A stretch of DNA of 64,000 nucleotides, from contig CM030936.1 in assembly GCA_018136815.1 (NCBI GenBank), forward strand, positions 2,755,079-2,819,078, read 5' to 3'. The stretch comes from Isochrysis galbana (lineage: Eukaryota; Haptophyta; Isochrysidales; Isochrysidaceae). The notes under the pieces are model-generated. The model was given only the letters and a program-made list of their open reading frames with translations, did not search any database and was not told where the DNA came from. Below are positions 45,124-55,838 of this stretch, in pieces (within the stretch, counting starts at the first letter, position 1; every line of letters starts with the position of its first letter). The position numbers and the translations under genes were made by a program.

Positions 45124-46150
45124 AACTATTGTTATAGTTTGAACTATGGAGCGTGCCGCGACCGCTCCCGAGCCCCAGGCGACCCTCGCCACCGCGCCCC
45201 ACCTGGGACGCCCCACGCCGCCCGAGGCGGCTCGTCAGAAAGCCCTCTCAGAGCCCATCCAACCCATCCAAACCACACCCGCGCAAGCGCGCGGGGTGGC
45301 GAGCACTGGCACCGAACAGGTTGCCACCACCATGGCTCTGCGCATCATGCAGGGGGTCTTTGAGACCCCCTCCTACAGTGGGACACCTTCCCACCCCAAG
45401 AGCACCTCATGTGGGAGGGCAGCTCAGCTGCCCTCCCCATGGTGGAAACCTCTACCATCAGTGCACCCAACATGGGAGGGCACTTCACAACCATCAACCC
45501 CATACGGAGAGCACCCCATGCCTCTGTTTTCCAACTTGTTGACACAATTCTCATCTTCACCCCACTCTTGTGGGCCACTAGTACCAATCACTCAGTGCCC
45601 TGCCTTGGGCCCTCTTTCAACACTAGACTCCCTCTCCCACTCCCCCTTCACACTTCAACCAACCCAAACAGCACGAACCCCCCCGCCCTGTGTTCAAAGC
45701 ACCAAAAATTTCAATTCAAGGCACATGTTGATACACTTCCCGTCTTCACCCCACGCTTGTGGGCCACAAGTACCTACAACTCAGTGCCCTGCCTTGGGCC
45801 CTCTTTCAACACTTCACTCCATCTCCCACTCCCTCATCACACTACAACCAACCCAAGAAGCACAAACCCCCTCGCCCTCGGTTTCAAACACCAAAAATTT
45901 CGACTCAAGACCAGAGGGAGGACATGTCTTGAGGCGGCGTCGCTGCCCATGCCTAGCGCAAGGGTATAGCGCCCCCACTCAAACATCTCCTTCCCCAAAG
46001 CTCCTCTTTGAGGAGTTGCTCCTCACCCTCCCATTAGGCCCCCTTGCCTGCGAGACCAGAACAGGATCCTGGCGTGGGGGGCTGTTTGAGTGTGGAGGGA
46101 GGGGTGCTCCGGCTAGCGCAGGTAGTAAGCTAGTGAAGAGCTGGGTGGCA
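45124..46150 (-). mobile_element. Probable stem-loop-tailed retroposon copy with internal duplication
   Basis: A hairpin AACTAT-TGTT-ATAGTT at 45124-45139 is followed by TGAACT and ATGGAGCGTGCCG, the same junction as at 8.6, 48.1, 51.8 and 52.1 kb. The body to the right contains two tandem ~195-bp units (about 45536-45730 and 45731-45915) sharing TTGTGGGCCAC, CAGTGCCCTGCCTTGGGCCC and CACCAAAAATTTC. A 335-residue plus-strand frame crosses the whole body, but it is antisense to the presumed element and is Pro/Ser-rich. Coding on that strand cannot be excluded. Confidence 0.5.
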
Positions 46151-46771
46151 TAAGGGGGAAGGGTGGCGAAATTCATCCTCGACTGCAACCCCACTTCTAC
46201 CTTTCGTGTCAGGATCTGGAATAACAATGCCCATATGACAACGAAGAGCTTCATTGGCTAATCCGCTCCATCCGCGATGTTTCTTTAGTTCAGTTCTAGG
46301 ACCAAGTTTGCTAAAAATCGCAGTTCGAAGCCCTGGAATGCTTCTGATTAATTCAATTGTCTTTGGAAATGTTGTCGAGTACTCTGCGTTCCAAACTCCA
46401 AAGCCATAGAGTGGAACTACCTTCCAATCATGACCCTCTTCTTTTGTGTAAAGATATTCTTCTGGCCAATCATAAATTTTGTACTCACTGCCAAGAAACT
46501 CTCTTTCAATGAGTTCAAAGTTGTTTGCGAGCATCTCAAGATGCGGAAAGACTTTGTAGGGGTTCGGGTAAAACCGCTGACGACATCCAAAGTAATGCTT
46601 CACGCAATGCTTCCCGCCTAGAAATAGCGTAGATAATATTGCAATGATAAACATAAAGATGACTTCTTTATTATTTGAAATTAATCCGCGCGGCCGACTC
46701 CCTCGTCCCGTGACAAGCAGCGACCCGTCTGCAACAATTGGACCCATAGGTGTTTGAATATAGGGACACAT
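46151..46771 (-). pseudogene. Aspartyl/asparaginyl beta-hydroxylase-like gene, C-terminally truncated
   Basis: ATG at 46771. An N-terminal membrane helix (VIFMFIIAILSTLFLGG) is followed by the hydroxylase fold: YPNPYKVFPHLEMLANNFEL, DWKVVPLYGFGVWN, FPKTIELIRSIPGLRTAIFS, then TELKKHRGWSGLANEALRCH carrying the first iron-binding His, MGIVIPDP and SGVAVEDEFRH. The frame then runs into unrelated sequence and stops, so the part with the second conserved His (the FDDSFEHE-type motif) is missing. AspH enzymes are Fe(II)/2-oxoglutarate-type hydroxylases of protein Asp/Asn. The gene is visibly AT-rich against the rest of the window and sits 29 bp from the assembly gap, so viral transfer, foreign contamination or misassembly are all possible. 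Confidence 0.75.
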
Positions 46772-46800
46772 TTGGGGGGGGGGGTAAATTGTATAAGGTG

Positions 46801-46900
46801 NNNNNNNNNNNNNNNNNNNNNNNNNNNNNNNNNNNNNNNNNNNNNNNNNNNNNNNNNNNNNNNNNNNNNNNNNNNNNNNNNNNNNNNNNNNNNNNNNNNN
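46801..46900. other. Assembly gap
   Basis: Exactly 100 N positions, the usual placeholder for a gap of unknown size. Order and orientation across it depend on scaffolding. Confidence 1.
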
Positions 46901-47939
46901 GGAATGGCTCCTTGGGGAAGACGCGTTGTGCTATCTGCTCATTGTTATCGGCATCGGATCGTCCGGCTCCCGGTTGATTTGTGCAGTCTCGCTGCGAACA
47001 AACCTGATCTCGCAGAGCAACTTGTTACTAGTGACTATTCAACCAAGCACGCATCAATTACAAATGATGACAACCGGTGCTACATGGCGCAACGCTCAGG
47101 AGGCGGGAAGGGTGCGCAATATATCTCGAGCTCAATACCCACCCACTAGGAGGATAGAATGTGCCCGCGTTGGCGGCTGGCGTCTCAATAGGCAAGCGGT
47201 AGCGTGCCTTGCCATGCAAGGCTTGATCTTGCTTGATCGTGGTTCAATACCAATCCTTTGGCTTTCACGCATCACGTTCATTTGAGACCAGTGAGTGGTG
47301 AGCACAGGGCGGCAGTAGTTTCGTCCCTCCCCATCCACCGCCTAACAGACGGCATATTTGGTAAAAGCCGCCTACCCGTATTCTGAAAAAAAGCGCTAGA
47401 AACCTTCCGCACGCTACCCTTCACGCCTAGACTCTGCCTCAACGAAGCGGGCGCGCTCTCACAACCCATAGCACAACCCTAATACACTAGCCCCAACATC
47501 CCACAATTGTGGGCCGACCTGTGGAGCACACTAGATTGCAACATGGTATAATAGTGTAACTGATAACTGAGCATTAGCGCTTAGTACCGCACTACTCTCG
47601 CACTAGCCCTGGTACTAACACGACAGCACCCTAAGCGCACCTGCCCGTACGCCTCGACGCATGTTGCTGTCACAGATACATAAGCCTATGCACCCTCCAC
47701 ATCTCCCCCCTTGCAGGCCCCCGACTCCCATTCTAGCCCCCCACAAGAAGGCGAACCGACCTACGCTAGCCCGGTCACGCTCACCTCATTTTTATCACTA
47801 TTTCCCAGCCCTCCCCTGGGTGTCCAAGGATTCCTTAGGGTCCCCCCCTACCTGCCCCGGCACCTCCCTCCCCCCTCCGAACGACCTCCTCCCGCCCCAC
47901 GAAGGGCAATGGCGTCGGTGAGGGACCCGCGGCGCGACC
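46901..47939. other. Intergenic after the gap
   Basis: No gene. At about 47185-47260 there is a tRNA-like stretch with an A-box-like AGGCAAGCGGTAGCG and a B-box GGTTCAATACC, but the cloverleaf does not close (see rejected items). Confidence 0.35.
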
Positions 47940-48110
47940 AGGGTCGCGCTCACCTGCTTGGCCTCTGCGGGCGGACGCGGCCGCTTCGCCTGCGACAACT
48001 CCATGGGTACTGGGGGGGCGCCCTTAGCGGGGGGCCCGAAGGAGAGGTCAGCTGGGAGAGGTGGGGAGCGGCGGCGCGCTCCATGGCAAAACCAACTATA
48101 AATTTAGTTG
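47940..48110 (+). mobile_element. Stem-loop-tailed retroposon copy, 3' end near 48110
   Basis: The body matches the reverse complement of 8658-8780 (CGCTTCGCCTGCGACA, CCATGGGTACTGGGGGG). It ends CGCGCTCCATGGCAAAAC then the hairpin CAACTA-TAAATT-TAGTTG (48093-48110). The stem sequence differs from the other copies but still pairs. Confidence 0.65.
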
Positions 48111-48595
48111 CCAGCTGTTTGGGCAGCTGGCCAGCCGTCGCCATCTGTCTGGCCTCATTGCCATTGCGAGTCGCGGCATGCGCTTCCCCATATCATGTGC
48201 ATGCGTGGGGAGGGATGGGGACGGCATCATTCATGCTTTGCATAATACGGACGCACACCGCACATGCCGCGCGCACACACCACTGACCACACGGCTCGCG
48301 TCATCATGCATCATCATGCATCATCATCATGCATCATCATGCAACATCGCGCGTGCTAGACAAGGAAGCGAAAGGGACTCTTCGGCGCGCTCTTTGGAGA
48401 AATGTTGAATGAATCGTTCCAGGAGCTAAGGCAGCCCGCTCAAGAAGTACTAGAGACACGAGATGAGTCCACGGTCAGTCAAAGAACATCAGAATGAGAA
48501 TGTTAGAAGAACATCAAGAAAAGCAATCGACTTTCTTCGGAGAGCATTAGGCACCCAAAAGGTAGGCGGGGCTAAAATGTGAGATGCATACTTGG
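48111..48595. other. Intergenic
   Basis: Contains an ATCATGCATC microsatellite (48301-48342). No gene. Confidence 0.4.
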
Positions 48596-50062
48596 TCAGC
48601 ACGAGGATGCTAACAAGAAAGACGTCACGTCGATTCGCATACGTGGGTCATAGGAGACAGGTAGCAGAGCATCGCCACCACCAAGCTGTGGCATGCCGAG
48701 AGTCTCGTCACAGCCGATGCCCCAGCCATATGCGCGGCCGTCAGCGCAGGCAGCGAGTGCATGTGATGGCCCCGCTGCAAGCGCAACGATGCGCTCGTGG
48801 CGAAGGGCATCGATCCGCCGAGGCACGGGCTGCTCCACATCGAGAGGGCCATGCTGGCCGTGACCAAGCGAAGGACTGAGTCCCCACGAGTAGACATCAC
48901 CATCGTCGCTGAGCGCGAAGCTGCAGTAGTCACCGACAGCGACGGCAATCACGGCGACAGAAGCGAGGGACATCACACGGAGGGGCAGTTCTTGTGGTTC
49001 CCAGTCGCAGTGTCCCAGCTGACCCACCTCGCTCGAGCCGAACGAGTAAAGCGCACCTGCGACCGTCGCAACGAGGCTGTGCGATGGCGATGCCGCCACC
49101 GCCACAATGCGCTCGCCTACCAGCTCCACTACACGCTCCGGCACCAGACCAGAGCCGTTGTGGCCAAGTGCACCGCGCCGGCCCCAGCTGAATAGTGCAC
49201 CGCGTCCAGTCGCCACCAACGTGTGATTGGAGGAGGCAAGCGCGCGGATGGTGGATAGAGTCGTTGGTGGAGAGGTGGGGGCAGACTCGTCGGCTGTCGA
49301 CGAAGTGGAAGAAGCACGTCTCGCCGGAATGAACGCGCCGCAAGACGTGGCGCTGGTCACCGTTGATGTCTGCCCTACGGCTACCTCGTCATCCCTGTCC
49401 CGAAGTTGGCCAAAGGGCATAGGTTCGCGGGCGCGAGTCACTGCGGCGCCCCGCTCCTCAAAGACACCCCACGTCCACAACATGCCCTCGCGGCTGGCGG
49501 CGCACGCATGGTGCTCTCCTGCAGCAAGCACTTCGATGCGCACCGCGCGCAACGCCTCGACCATCTTAGGTGTGCGCTGGCGAACGAGATTACCATGGCC
49601 GAGCGAGCCATGCGTGCACTTGCCCCATGAGAAGACGGCACCTAGCCAGCCGAGCGCGAGCGTAAAGCCGCTGCCGGCCGAGACGGAATGGATGCGCACC
49701 GAAAGCGAGGGGAGTGAGGTTGGCGAGCGCCACGCTGATGGGCCCCCCTCGACGTGCCCGCACGCGAGGACTTGGCCTCGGCGTGAAATAAAGACTGAGT
49801 GGTCGTAGCCTCCCGCGAGGGTCTGCCGGCTGGATTTACGCCGGAGTTCAAGCCAAAAGAGGAGCGAGAGCCAGCTCGCCTCGCCGCGTGGCAGGCTTGT
49901 CGGTAACCATGCCTCACCCGCTCGCCGGCGCAGCGCCTCTTCAAGCACTCCAGTGGACCGCAGCCGCTGGCTGACACGCGAGAGTGAGAGCAGAGCTCGC
50001 GTGGGCAGGTCAAGAAAGATGAGGACGAGGAGCTCGTGTGGCATCGAGAGCAGCGAGGCCAT
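48596..50062 (-). CDS. F-box and RCC1-repeat protein
   Basis: A 488-residue single-exon protein. The N-terminal F-box (MPHELLVLIFLDLPTRALLS, then LSRVSQRLR) would bind Skp1 of an SCF ubiquitin ligase. It is followed by RCC1-type beta-propeller repeats, each with the [AS]-G-x-x-H-[ST] and G-x-[VL]-[FY]-[ST]-[WF]-G pattern: AGGYDHSVFISRRGQV, SAGSGFTLALGWLGAVFSWG, AAGEHHACAASREGMLWTWG, SSNHTLVATGRGALFSWG, AASPSHSLVATVAGALYSFG, GDYCSFALSDDGDVYSWG and AAGPSHALAACADGRAYGWG. The propeller probably recruits substrate. The ATG at 50062 is chosen because in-frame sequence upstream is a low-complexity translation of the C-rich tract. Confidence 0.85.
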   Translation of the reverse strand: MASLLSMPHELLVLIFLDLPTRALLSLSRVSQRLRSTGVLEEALRRRAGEAWLPTSLPRGEASWLSLLFWLELRRKSSRQTLAGGYDHSVFISRRGQVLACGHVEGGPSAWRSPTSLPSLSVRIHSVSAGSGFTLALGWLGAVFSWGKCTHGSLGHGNLVRQRTPKMVEALRAVRIEVLAAGEHHACAASREGMLWTWGVFEERGAAVTRAREPMPFGQLRDRDDEVAVGQTSTVTSATSCGAFIPARRASSTSSTADESAPTSPPTTLSTIRALASSNHTLVATGRGALFSWGRRGALGHNGSGLVPERVVELVGERIVAVAASPSHSLVATVAGALYSFGSSEVGQLGHCDWEPQELPLRVMSLASVAVIAVAVGDYCSFALSDDGDVYSWGLSPSLGHGQHGPLDVEQPVPRRIDALRHERIVALAAGPSHALAACADGRAYGWGIGCDETLGMPQLGGGDALLPVSYDPRMRIDVTSFLLASSC

Positions 50063-50428
50063 CCGCAGATGCCGACGCGCGCAATCTACTCCGCCTTCCC
50101 CCTTGGCCCCCGCCAAACCCCCTCCGTCGCCTTCGCCTTCCATCCTCCTTCTCTCCCCCCCTGCCCCCAGGTGCCACCCCATCTACCTGCCCCCCCCCCC
50201 CCCCACCCACCCACCTTTCCTCCCTCCTGAAGCTGACCTCCCTGCCTCCAGCCCGCTCACTCCTCCCCCCCCCCTCCCCCCTCCCCCCCCCCCCCCCCCC
50301 CCCGCTCTCTCTCCGTCTCCCGCTCGGACCCCCGGGGGCTCCTCCGCCCGCCCCCTCGATACGAGGCAAGTAAACTGAATAGTGGTCTGCCGATGAGAGG
50401 GCCCACCCCGGTATCATTGCCAGGTCCA
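50063..50428. promoter_or_regulatory. Upstream region of the F-box/RCC1 gene
   Basis: C-rich on the plus strand with runs at 50192-50206 and 50280-50303, directly upstream of the minus-strand start. No gene. Confidence 0.35.
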
Positions 50429-50452
50429 CCCTAACCCTAACCCTAACCCTAA
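50429..50452. repeat. Interstitial telomeric repeat (CCCTAA)4
   Basis: Four perfect CCCTAA units, i.e. the TTAGGG-type telomere repeat, with scaffold sequence continuing on both sides. It lies about 370 bp upstream of the F-box/RCC1 start codon. Confidence 0.95.
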
Positions 50453-51429
50453 CCTAGGAACGACGAACCTACCGGGAGGTGCACAGAAGATGAGTGCGCC
50501 GGCCCTCGCTGGAGCTGAGGCGGCGCAGGGCGCCGATGAGGAGCAGGAGGATGTGAGCCAGATAGCTGAGGAAGCGCCTGACAACTGCACTCGGTTACAG
50601 AGTTACAGATGCTCGGTCAATCTTATTTGATCTTTGCTCTTTGCTCTTTGCGCGCAATTTGAAATTCCAATTTGCGCCCGACAATAGACATAGACAATAA
50701 TAGCAATAGGAATATAGGGAATAGGCAATAGGGGGATAGATAGGGGGGTCAAACGGGAAACAGGAGCATTTTAACTATTAATCAGGGTGGAGGGTGGGGC
50801 TGGTTTTTTTGACCGTGGCGCCCCTCGTGATGACATCAGTGATGAGCACAAACCTCGCTCAAGTAACTTGTCAAGTAGGGCGGTCAAGCGGTCAAACACT
50901 TAAAATAAAAATATATCTTGAAGATGCCTACTGCTATTGCCACCCACTGCCCTTTCCGCACGGGTTCCCTCCGACAACGCCCTTGCCCCACCCTCACTCT
51001 CCTTTCCGCTCGCCCCCTCGTTCCTTTTTGTTCGGTTTCAGGGGGTCGACCCATGTGCACTACCTTGGGTCTGGCTTCGGGGGAGAGGGGAGGCAGGCCT
51101 TTTGGTTAAGTTTTGGTTTGACGCATTGTGCTGCGTTTCCTTGTGGGGGCCCAGCCGCGAGGCTTTCCCCATGGGTGGGTTGTGCGCGAGATTTTATCTC
51201 CCTGGTTCCAGGGCGCTAGCCCTGGTCACTCTAGCTCGTTTTCCTGTTTTTCCCTTGCCAGTACGTATTCGATTCTCATTCTTTGTGTCAATGTTCTGAG
51301 TGAGGGTCGTCGTCCGCTGCGTCGAAGAGAGGTCGGAAGTAATTAACATCTATTCCTATTCTTTTCTTTGGTTTGCAAGGCCTCATGAGTGTTTTGGTTG
51401 TGGTCTTGTCGACCGGCCGGGTCTATGCC
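50453..51429. other. Intergenic repeat-derived DNA
   Basis: No gene. Contains TAGGGCGGTCAAG with an adjacent GCGGTCAAACACTT (50876-50900) and, at 51145-51175, GGGGGCCCAGCCGCGAGGCT, which recurs at about 51468 and 51840 inside the retroposon copies. Confidence 0.4.
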
Positions 51430-51444
51430 TCGTGCTTGCGCACG

Positions 51445-51793
51445 GGGTCAGTTCCACGGCAGTGTAGGGGCCCAGCGCGGAGGCTTTCCCTATGGGAGAG
51501 GGGGCCTTGAGGCTCCCCTTGTCTGTGTTTTGCTGCTGTGGTTCTGGACCTCTGTGGTGGGCGTGCTGTAGCTGTGAGCTGTGTTGATTGTTTTGTTTGT
51601 GCGGGGCGTAGAGGTAGAGAGGGCAGGTCGAGCCAAGGCTCGCGGGTACCTGCAGTGTGGTGACACTGGCTTGGGGTCGCTGCATCGGCATCGCGTCGGC
51701 CATCACTTGGTCGGCCGGCGCGGCGAGGTGGGCGGAGAGAGAGGTGGGGGGCGCGGCGCGCGCTCCATGACCCTATCGTTTTAACGATAGTTG
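51445..51793 (+). mobile_element. Stem-loop-tailed retroposon with 15-bp target duplication
   Basis: Direct repeats TCGTGCTTGCGCACG at 51430-51444 and 51794-51808 flank the element. The body has GGCTTTCCCTATGGGAG; the 3' end reads GCGCGCTCCATGACC, hairpin CTATCGTT-TT-AACGATAG (51773-51790), TTG. It is 5'-truncated relative to the 28 kb copy, while the 3' end is the same. Confidence 0.8.
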
Positions 51794-51808
51794 TCGTGCT
51801 TGCGCACG

Positions 51809-52165
51809 TGCGCACGAGGCCAGCGCCATGGCTGTGTAGGGACCCAGCCTTACGGCTTTCCCTATGGGATGCGGCACTGAGCCGGCTTTGATCTTGGTGT
51901 GGGTGGCCCATGGTGGCTAGGAGCAGATGTGGGCTGTGGGGGCCATGTCGGTCGTGCGCTGGTGCTGCGGCCAGTTGGTGCTCAGCTGTGTGGTGTTGGC
52001 GCGGGTCGCGCATCGTGCGCACCTGGGTCGGAGGGGCGCCCTCTCGCGGGCGCTTTGGATATGAGGCGTCGAGCATGGCCCGATAGTCCGTCGCGGCGGG
52101 GTGGGCGGCAGGGGAGAAGGGGCAGCGGCGCGCGCTCCATGACCCTATCAGTTTAACGATAGTTG
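51809..52165 (+). mobile_element. Stem-loop-tailed retroposon, adjacent second copy
   Basis: Directly follows the previous copy. Shared modules are GTGTAGGGACCCAGC, GGCTTTCCCTATGGGA, GGGGTGGGCGG and the ending GCGCGCTCCATGACC, hairpin CTATC-AGTTTAAC-GATAG (52145-52162), TTGTC. The two copies form a direct tandem with a period of about 370 bp. Confidence 0.75.
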
Positions 52166-52831
52166 TCTCCAGTTGAGTACAGAAGTGGGAGAAGAAGGAG
52201 AGAGGAATCAGAAACAGATTGACCGAGCATCTGTAACACAGTTTCGTGTGCCACGGCCACTGGTGGTCGGGGTCGCGCATCATGGATTGCGTGCACATGC
52301 ATGTACTAGCCGCTAGCTCGCCACCACAGTATAGTATGCCCGAATCCCATGGAGACCAACGCGAAAAAATGGCTCACGCACACGATCCAGTCAGGAGGCA
52401 TGGTTGAAGACGACTGCCATAAGAGGAGACAATCACGCTTGGGATAAAGTGGATAGAGCTGCATGAGGATACGGCCCAAAATGGCTGAGTGAATGGCCAG
52501 TAGCGAGAAGATCGGACTAGGTAAGCGATGATCGGCGTGGCATTGAAGTGCAGAGGAATTGGGCCAGGTTTAAACTACCCACCCGGACCTGGTCGCCGAC
52601 TTGACGATCGCATCTATCGCAGGACACGTTGACACCAACGATGCAGCACCAGTCGAAGGATGTGTTACCGGCGTTAGCTGCGACTCCAACATCTGAAGTC
52701 AGAGAGCGTGGACCGATTCAACTTGATGCAACCCAGGGGTCCAATGCAGAGGGAACAGCATGCATCTCTCTCACACACATCGGTGGCAGGGAGTCCACCC
52801 GTCCTGGCTGTAAGGGATGCACAAGCGGCAT
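52166..52831. other. Intergenic
   Basis: 3' flank of the CID/RS gene. No gene recognised. Confidence 0.35.
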
Positions 52832-55343
52832 TCACCTTGCTGCAGACCTCGCTGGCGACGATGCGTCATCTTGGCGGCCCCTGATGCGATCCCGCTCTCG
52901 ATCCGCCTCGCGGCTGCGCGTCCTCCGCTCGTAGTGTGAGCGTCTCCTATGATGGCTTTCAGGAGACACAGAGCGCCGCCTGTCACGTTCTCGATAGCAG
53001 TCCCGGTCTCTGTCGCGATCGCTGCGTTTCCGGTCGTAGCGGTGGTCTTCGAAATACCCATCGTCGTACTCGTACCTATCGCCATACTGATCGCGCTCAC
53101 CATACCGATCCCGCCCGTAACGACGGGATAGACTCTCACGCTGTCGGTAGCGCTCTTGTTCACGGTGCCGGTCCCGGCTTGATAAACTCCGACGATTGTA
53201 TTCACTGTCCCTCTCGTGCCGCCTCTGCCATCCTACCACGTCACCCTGGCGTTCCTTATGAGAATCTCCCCGAAACTCCAAATCAGCCGCGGAGGCGCGC
53301 CTCAAGGCCGCCTCATCTTGAGGCGACGGCATCAGCCGTGCCGGGTGCGGTGGGACAGACAGTGGTGGTAGCGCTGGTGCTTGCAGGTCATGTGTTGCCG
53401 AGGGCGAACCGGCCGGGTGGCCGCACAAGTGCGATGGGAGCTTGTGCGGGACAGGCCCTGTCCCGCCCCACCTAGAACCGCCTACATGATACAGCGACGC
53501 TGCGGCGCTGTTCAAGTGCGCATTCGTGCCGGTTGGAGAGGCCATCATGCTGGCCGCCTGCACACCAGCGTCCAGGCCCGTGGTGTTGTCAATTGCACGT
53601 ACACCGTAAGGGGCGCCGCCCGCGCCGGAGGAGGGTAGTAACGCATCATCAGGTGGGGGAGCCAACTCGAAAGAGGGATGCTGCAGCCAATAGCAGTGAG
53701 CGGCTTCCCTGCCCGGAGGCACAAACCAGTCGTCCGGAGGCGCTGGTGGGGGGTACCGAAGGCATCCGGATAGGGCGTCGTACGATGTCTCTTCCCATAT
53801 GCGAGCGCCCAGCTCAGCCGGACCCTGAGTAGGCACAGAGGGAAGGTTGCGAGCCCGTCGGTCTTGGGAAATGTGCAACACATGCTATGAAGCCACCGGC
53901 TCGCTGTGGCAGATCCAGGCTATGCTATCCCCAATATCGCGATGGGAGTGGGCCGAGATGTGCAAGGCACCGCACCTGTGAGAGCGACCAATAGGGTGTG
54001 AACTCATAGCAAGATCCATACGGCGACGCGAGGACTTGCAGCACAAATATCTCGTCGGAAGAGGGTGATGGCATCGCATCGAATGCGGCGGCACACTCCT
54101 CGTCGGAAGTCTCTCCCTTTGGACGCAGACGAGACTCGATCTTTTTTCTCTTGTTCTCAGCCCGTTCAGCTTCCACCAGCTTCTTGAAGCGCGCTGCACA
54201 CGCCTGATCCTCTGCTGCTGAGTATTGTTGCACATGTGGCTCTATGGCCGCAGTCACTGCGGGGGCAGCAGAGCTCCCATTCCTAGGCGCTTCCTTCTCT
54301 GCTTCAGTCGGCGTCACCGGCAACGAAACATGGCCATCGCTATCGCCTTCGGAATCCGGGCCCGTGGTGGCGTCTCGCTCCCTCCCTTCCCCATTTTCTC
54401 GCCGTCTATTCTTCATGGCGGTCTCCGCCATATGGGATGCCAGAGCAGCGGCCGCCGCTGCGGCAGCAGCAGCGGCGGCAGCGGCAGCAGCGCGCTGCCT
54501 GCGATCCTCCAATGCCTGGGCTCTTGGGAGTAGGGAGTTTTCGATGATTGCGCGCGGCCGCGCGAGCTCTTCCGTGTCGAATATACTCTTTCGTTCCCAT
54601 TTATTGAACATATTCCGTACGCGCGCATGCATTCCCCCCGGGCGGTCTGCCAGGAGTGGATTCCTGGCTTCCTCAGCTGCTTCACTCGTTAGTAAAGCCT
54701 CCATCATTCGCGGCAGATATGAAGAGAGTACTTTGAGGAACGTCGAACGCACAGGTTGTCCATTCGAGGTGCTTGATTGGGCTGCGTCGTTGCTCGCCGC
54801 TCTCGTGCAGATGCCATCAACGACATTGAGTATCAGAAGGCGCGAATCGGCTCTCGTCTGCAGGGCGAAGGGGGACAGTGCGTGAGAGTGTATGATGATG
54901 CTCGCCGGACCAATCATGCGCTCGCAAGCGCCCCTGTGCATTGGCGAAATCAAACACCCTCCTGTAGTGTCGCTGCGTGTGTAGGCATGCGTAGTGGGCA
55001 TGCGCTTGCGCGCTCTCGCAATGGATGCAAGGCTCGACCAGAGGGAGCGCAGTTGCGAGGAATAGAATGGTATATGTGCGTGCGTGGCTGTGTGCGCTTG
55101 CGTGCATGGTGTATCTGTGTAGTATGGCTGATTGTCGATGCGCGCGAGCGCTCGCGCGCGCGTGTACGCGCGCGCAGACGCATGCGTGCGTGTGCCAACA
55201 CGCACCATCCACGCGACTGTCGCGGCGATCATCTCCTCTGCTGCCTCTGGCCGCCCGAGCGCAAACGCAATGGCCGCCTCGATGCTGTTTGGGCTGTTGA
55301 GCCCATGGAGCAGCGCGGCCCATCGAGTCGAGAGGCTGCCCAT
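52832..55343 (-). CDS. CID-domain RNA-processing protein with RS tail, three exons
   Basis: Exons 55343-55206, 54857-53976 and 53824-52832 join in phase (670 residues). Introns start GTGCGT and GTGCGG. The N-terminal ~160 residues form a CTD-interacting domain (CID): LNSPNSIEAAIAFALGRPEA, RLLILNVVDGICTRA, VRSTFLKVLSSYLPRMMEAL, then MFNKWERKSIF. CIDs bind the phosphorylated tail of RNA polymerase II. A 17-residue Ala tract, a charged segment and a C-terminal Arg/Asp/Ser-rich region (RDRHREQERYRQRESLSRRY; RRSVSPESHHRRRSHYERRT) follow. The CID-plus-RS layout recalls SCAF4/8 and CHERP-type factors, which couple transcription to splicing or termination. No RRM, SURP or G-patch is visible, so I do not assign an ortholog. 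Confidence 0.85.
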
Positions 55344-55822
55344 CTTGCTCGCTAGACAGCTCTCTCTCTCTCTCTCTCCCCCTCCCTCCCTCCCTCCCTC
55401 TCTCTCCCTCCCTCCCTCTCTCCCCGGCGCGCTGGGGCAAAGAGGAGACGGGAGGAGCGCGCGGGGTGGGGGGGGGGGGGGGATGCCGAGAGGGGGCCGC
55501 AGAGAGGCGGGGAGGAGGTTGGGGGGGGGGGGGGGGGGGGAGGGCGGGGACTAGGCGGGCGGTAGGGGAGACAAACCAGAAGGATCTCTAGAAAGAAGAC
55601 CAAAATGGAAAAAGTATAGAATTGTAGTGCGTGGGGCGGGAGGGGAAAGGAGGAGAGAGGAGAGAGAAGATGAGAAAGAGAGCCGGAAATACACATCATC
55701 CATGTACTCCAATGGGGGCGGGGCGGGGGTCTTCTTCATGCGGGCAGATTTATTATGAGTACAAATCGAGAATGACATTTTGGGCTCCGAGTCATACTTG
55801 CTTCTTTTATTAATTATGATTG
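55344..55822. promoter_or_regulatory. Upstream of CID gene, low complexity
   Basis: CT tracts (55362-55420) and long G runs (55468-55482, 55520-55540) directly upstream of the CID-gene ATG. No gene. Confidence 0.4.
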
Positions 55823-55838
55823 CACGGTTCCCTAACTC

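Noticed and set aside
47185..47260. tRNA-like stretch with A-box and B-box strings
   Set aside because: The anticodon arm can pair (GCCTT/AAGGC), but position 33 is not T, the T stem pairs poorly and no acceptor stem closes. At best it is a tRNA-derived SINE head or chance.
48596..50182. Earlier start of the F-box/RCC1 protein at 50182
   Set aside because: The extra 40 residues are Gly/Arg-rich translation of the C-rich tract, and the F-box begins a few residues after the ATG at 50062.
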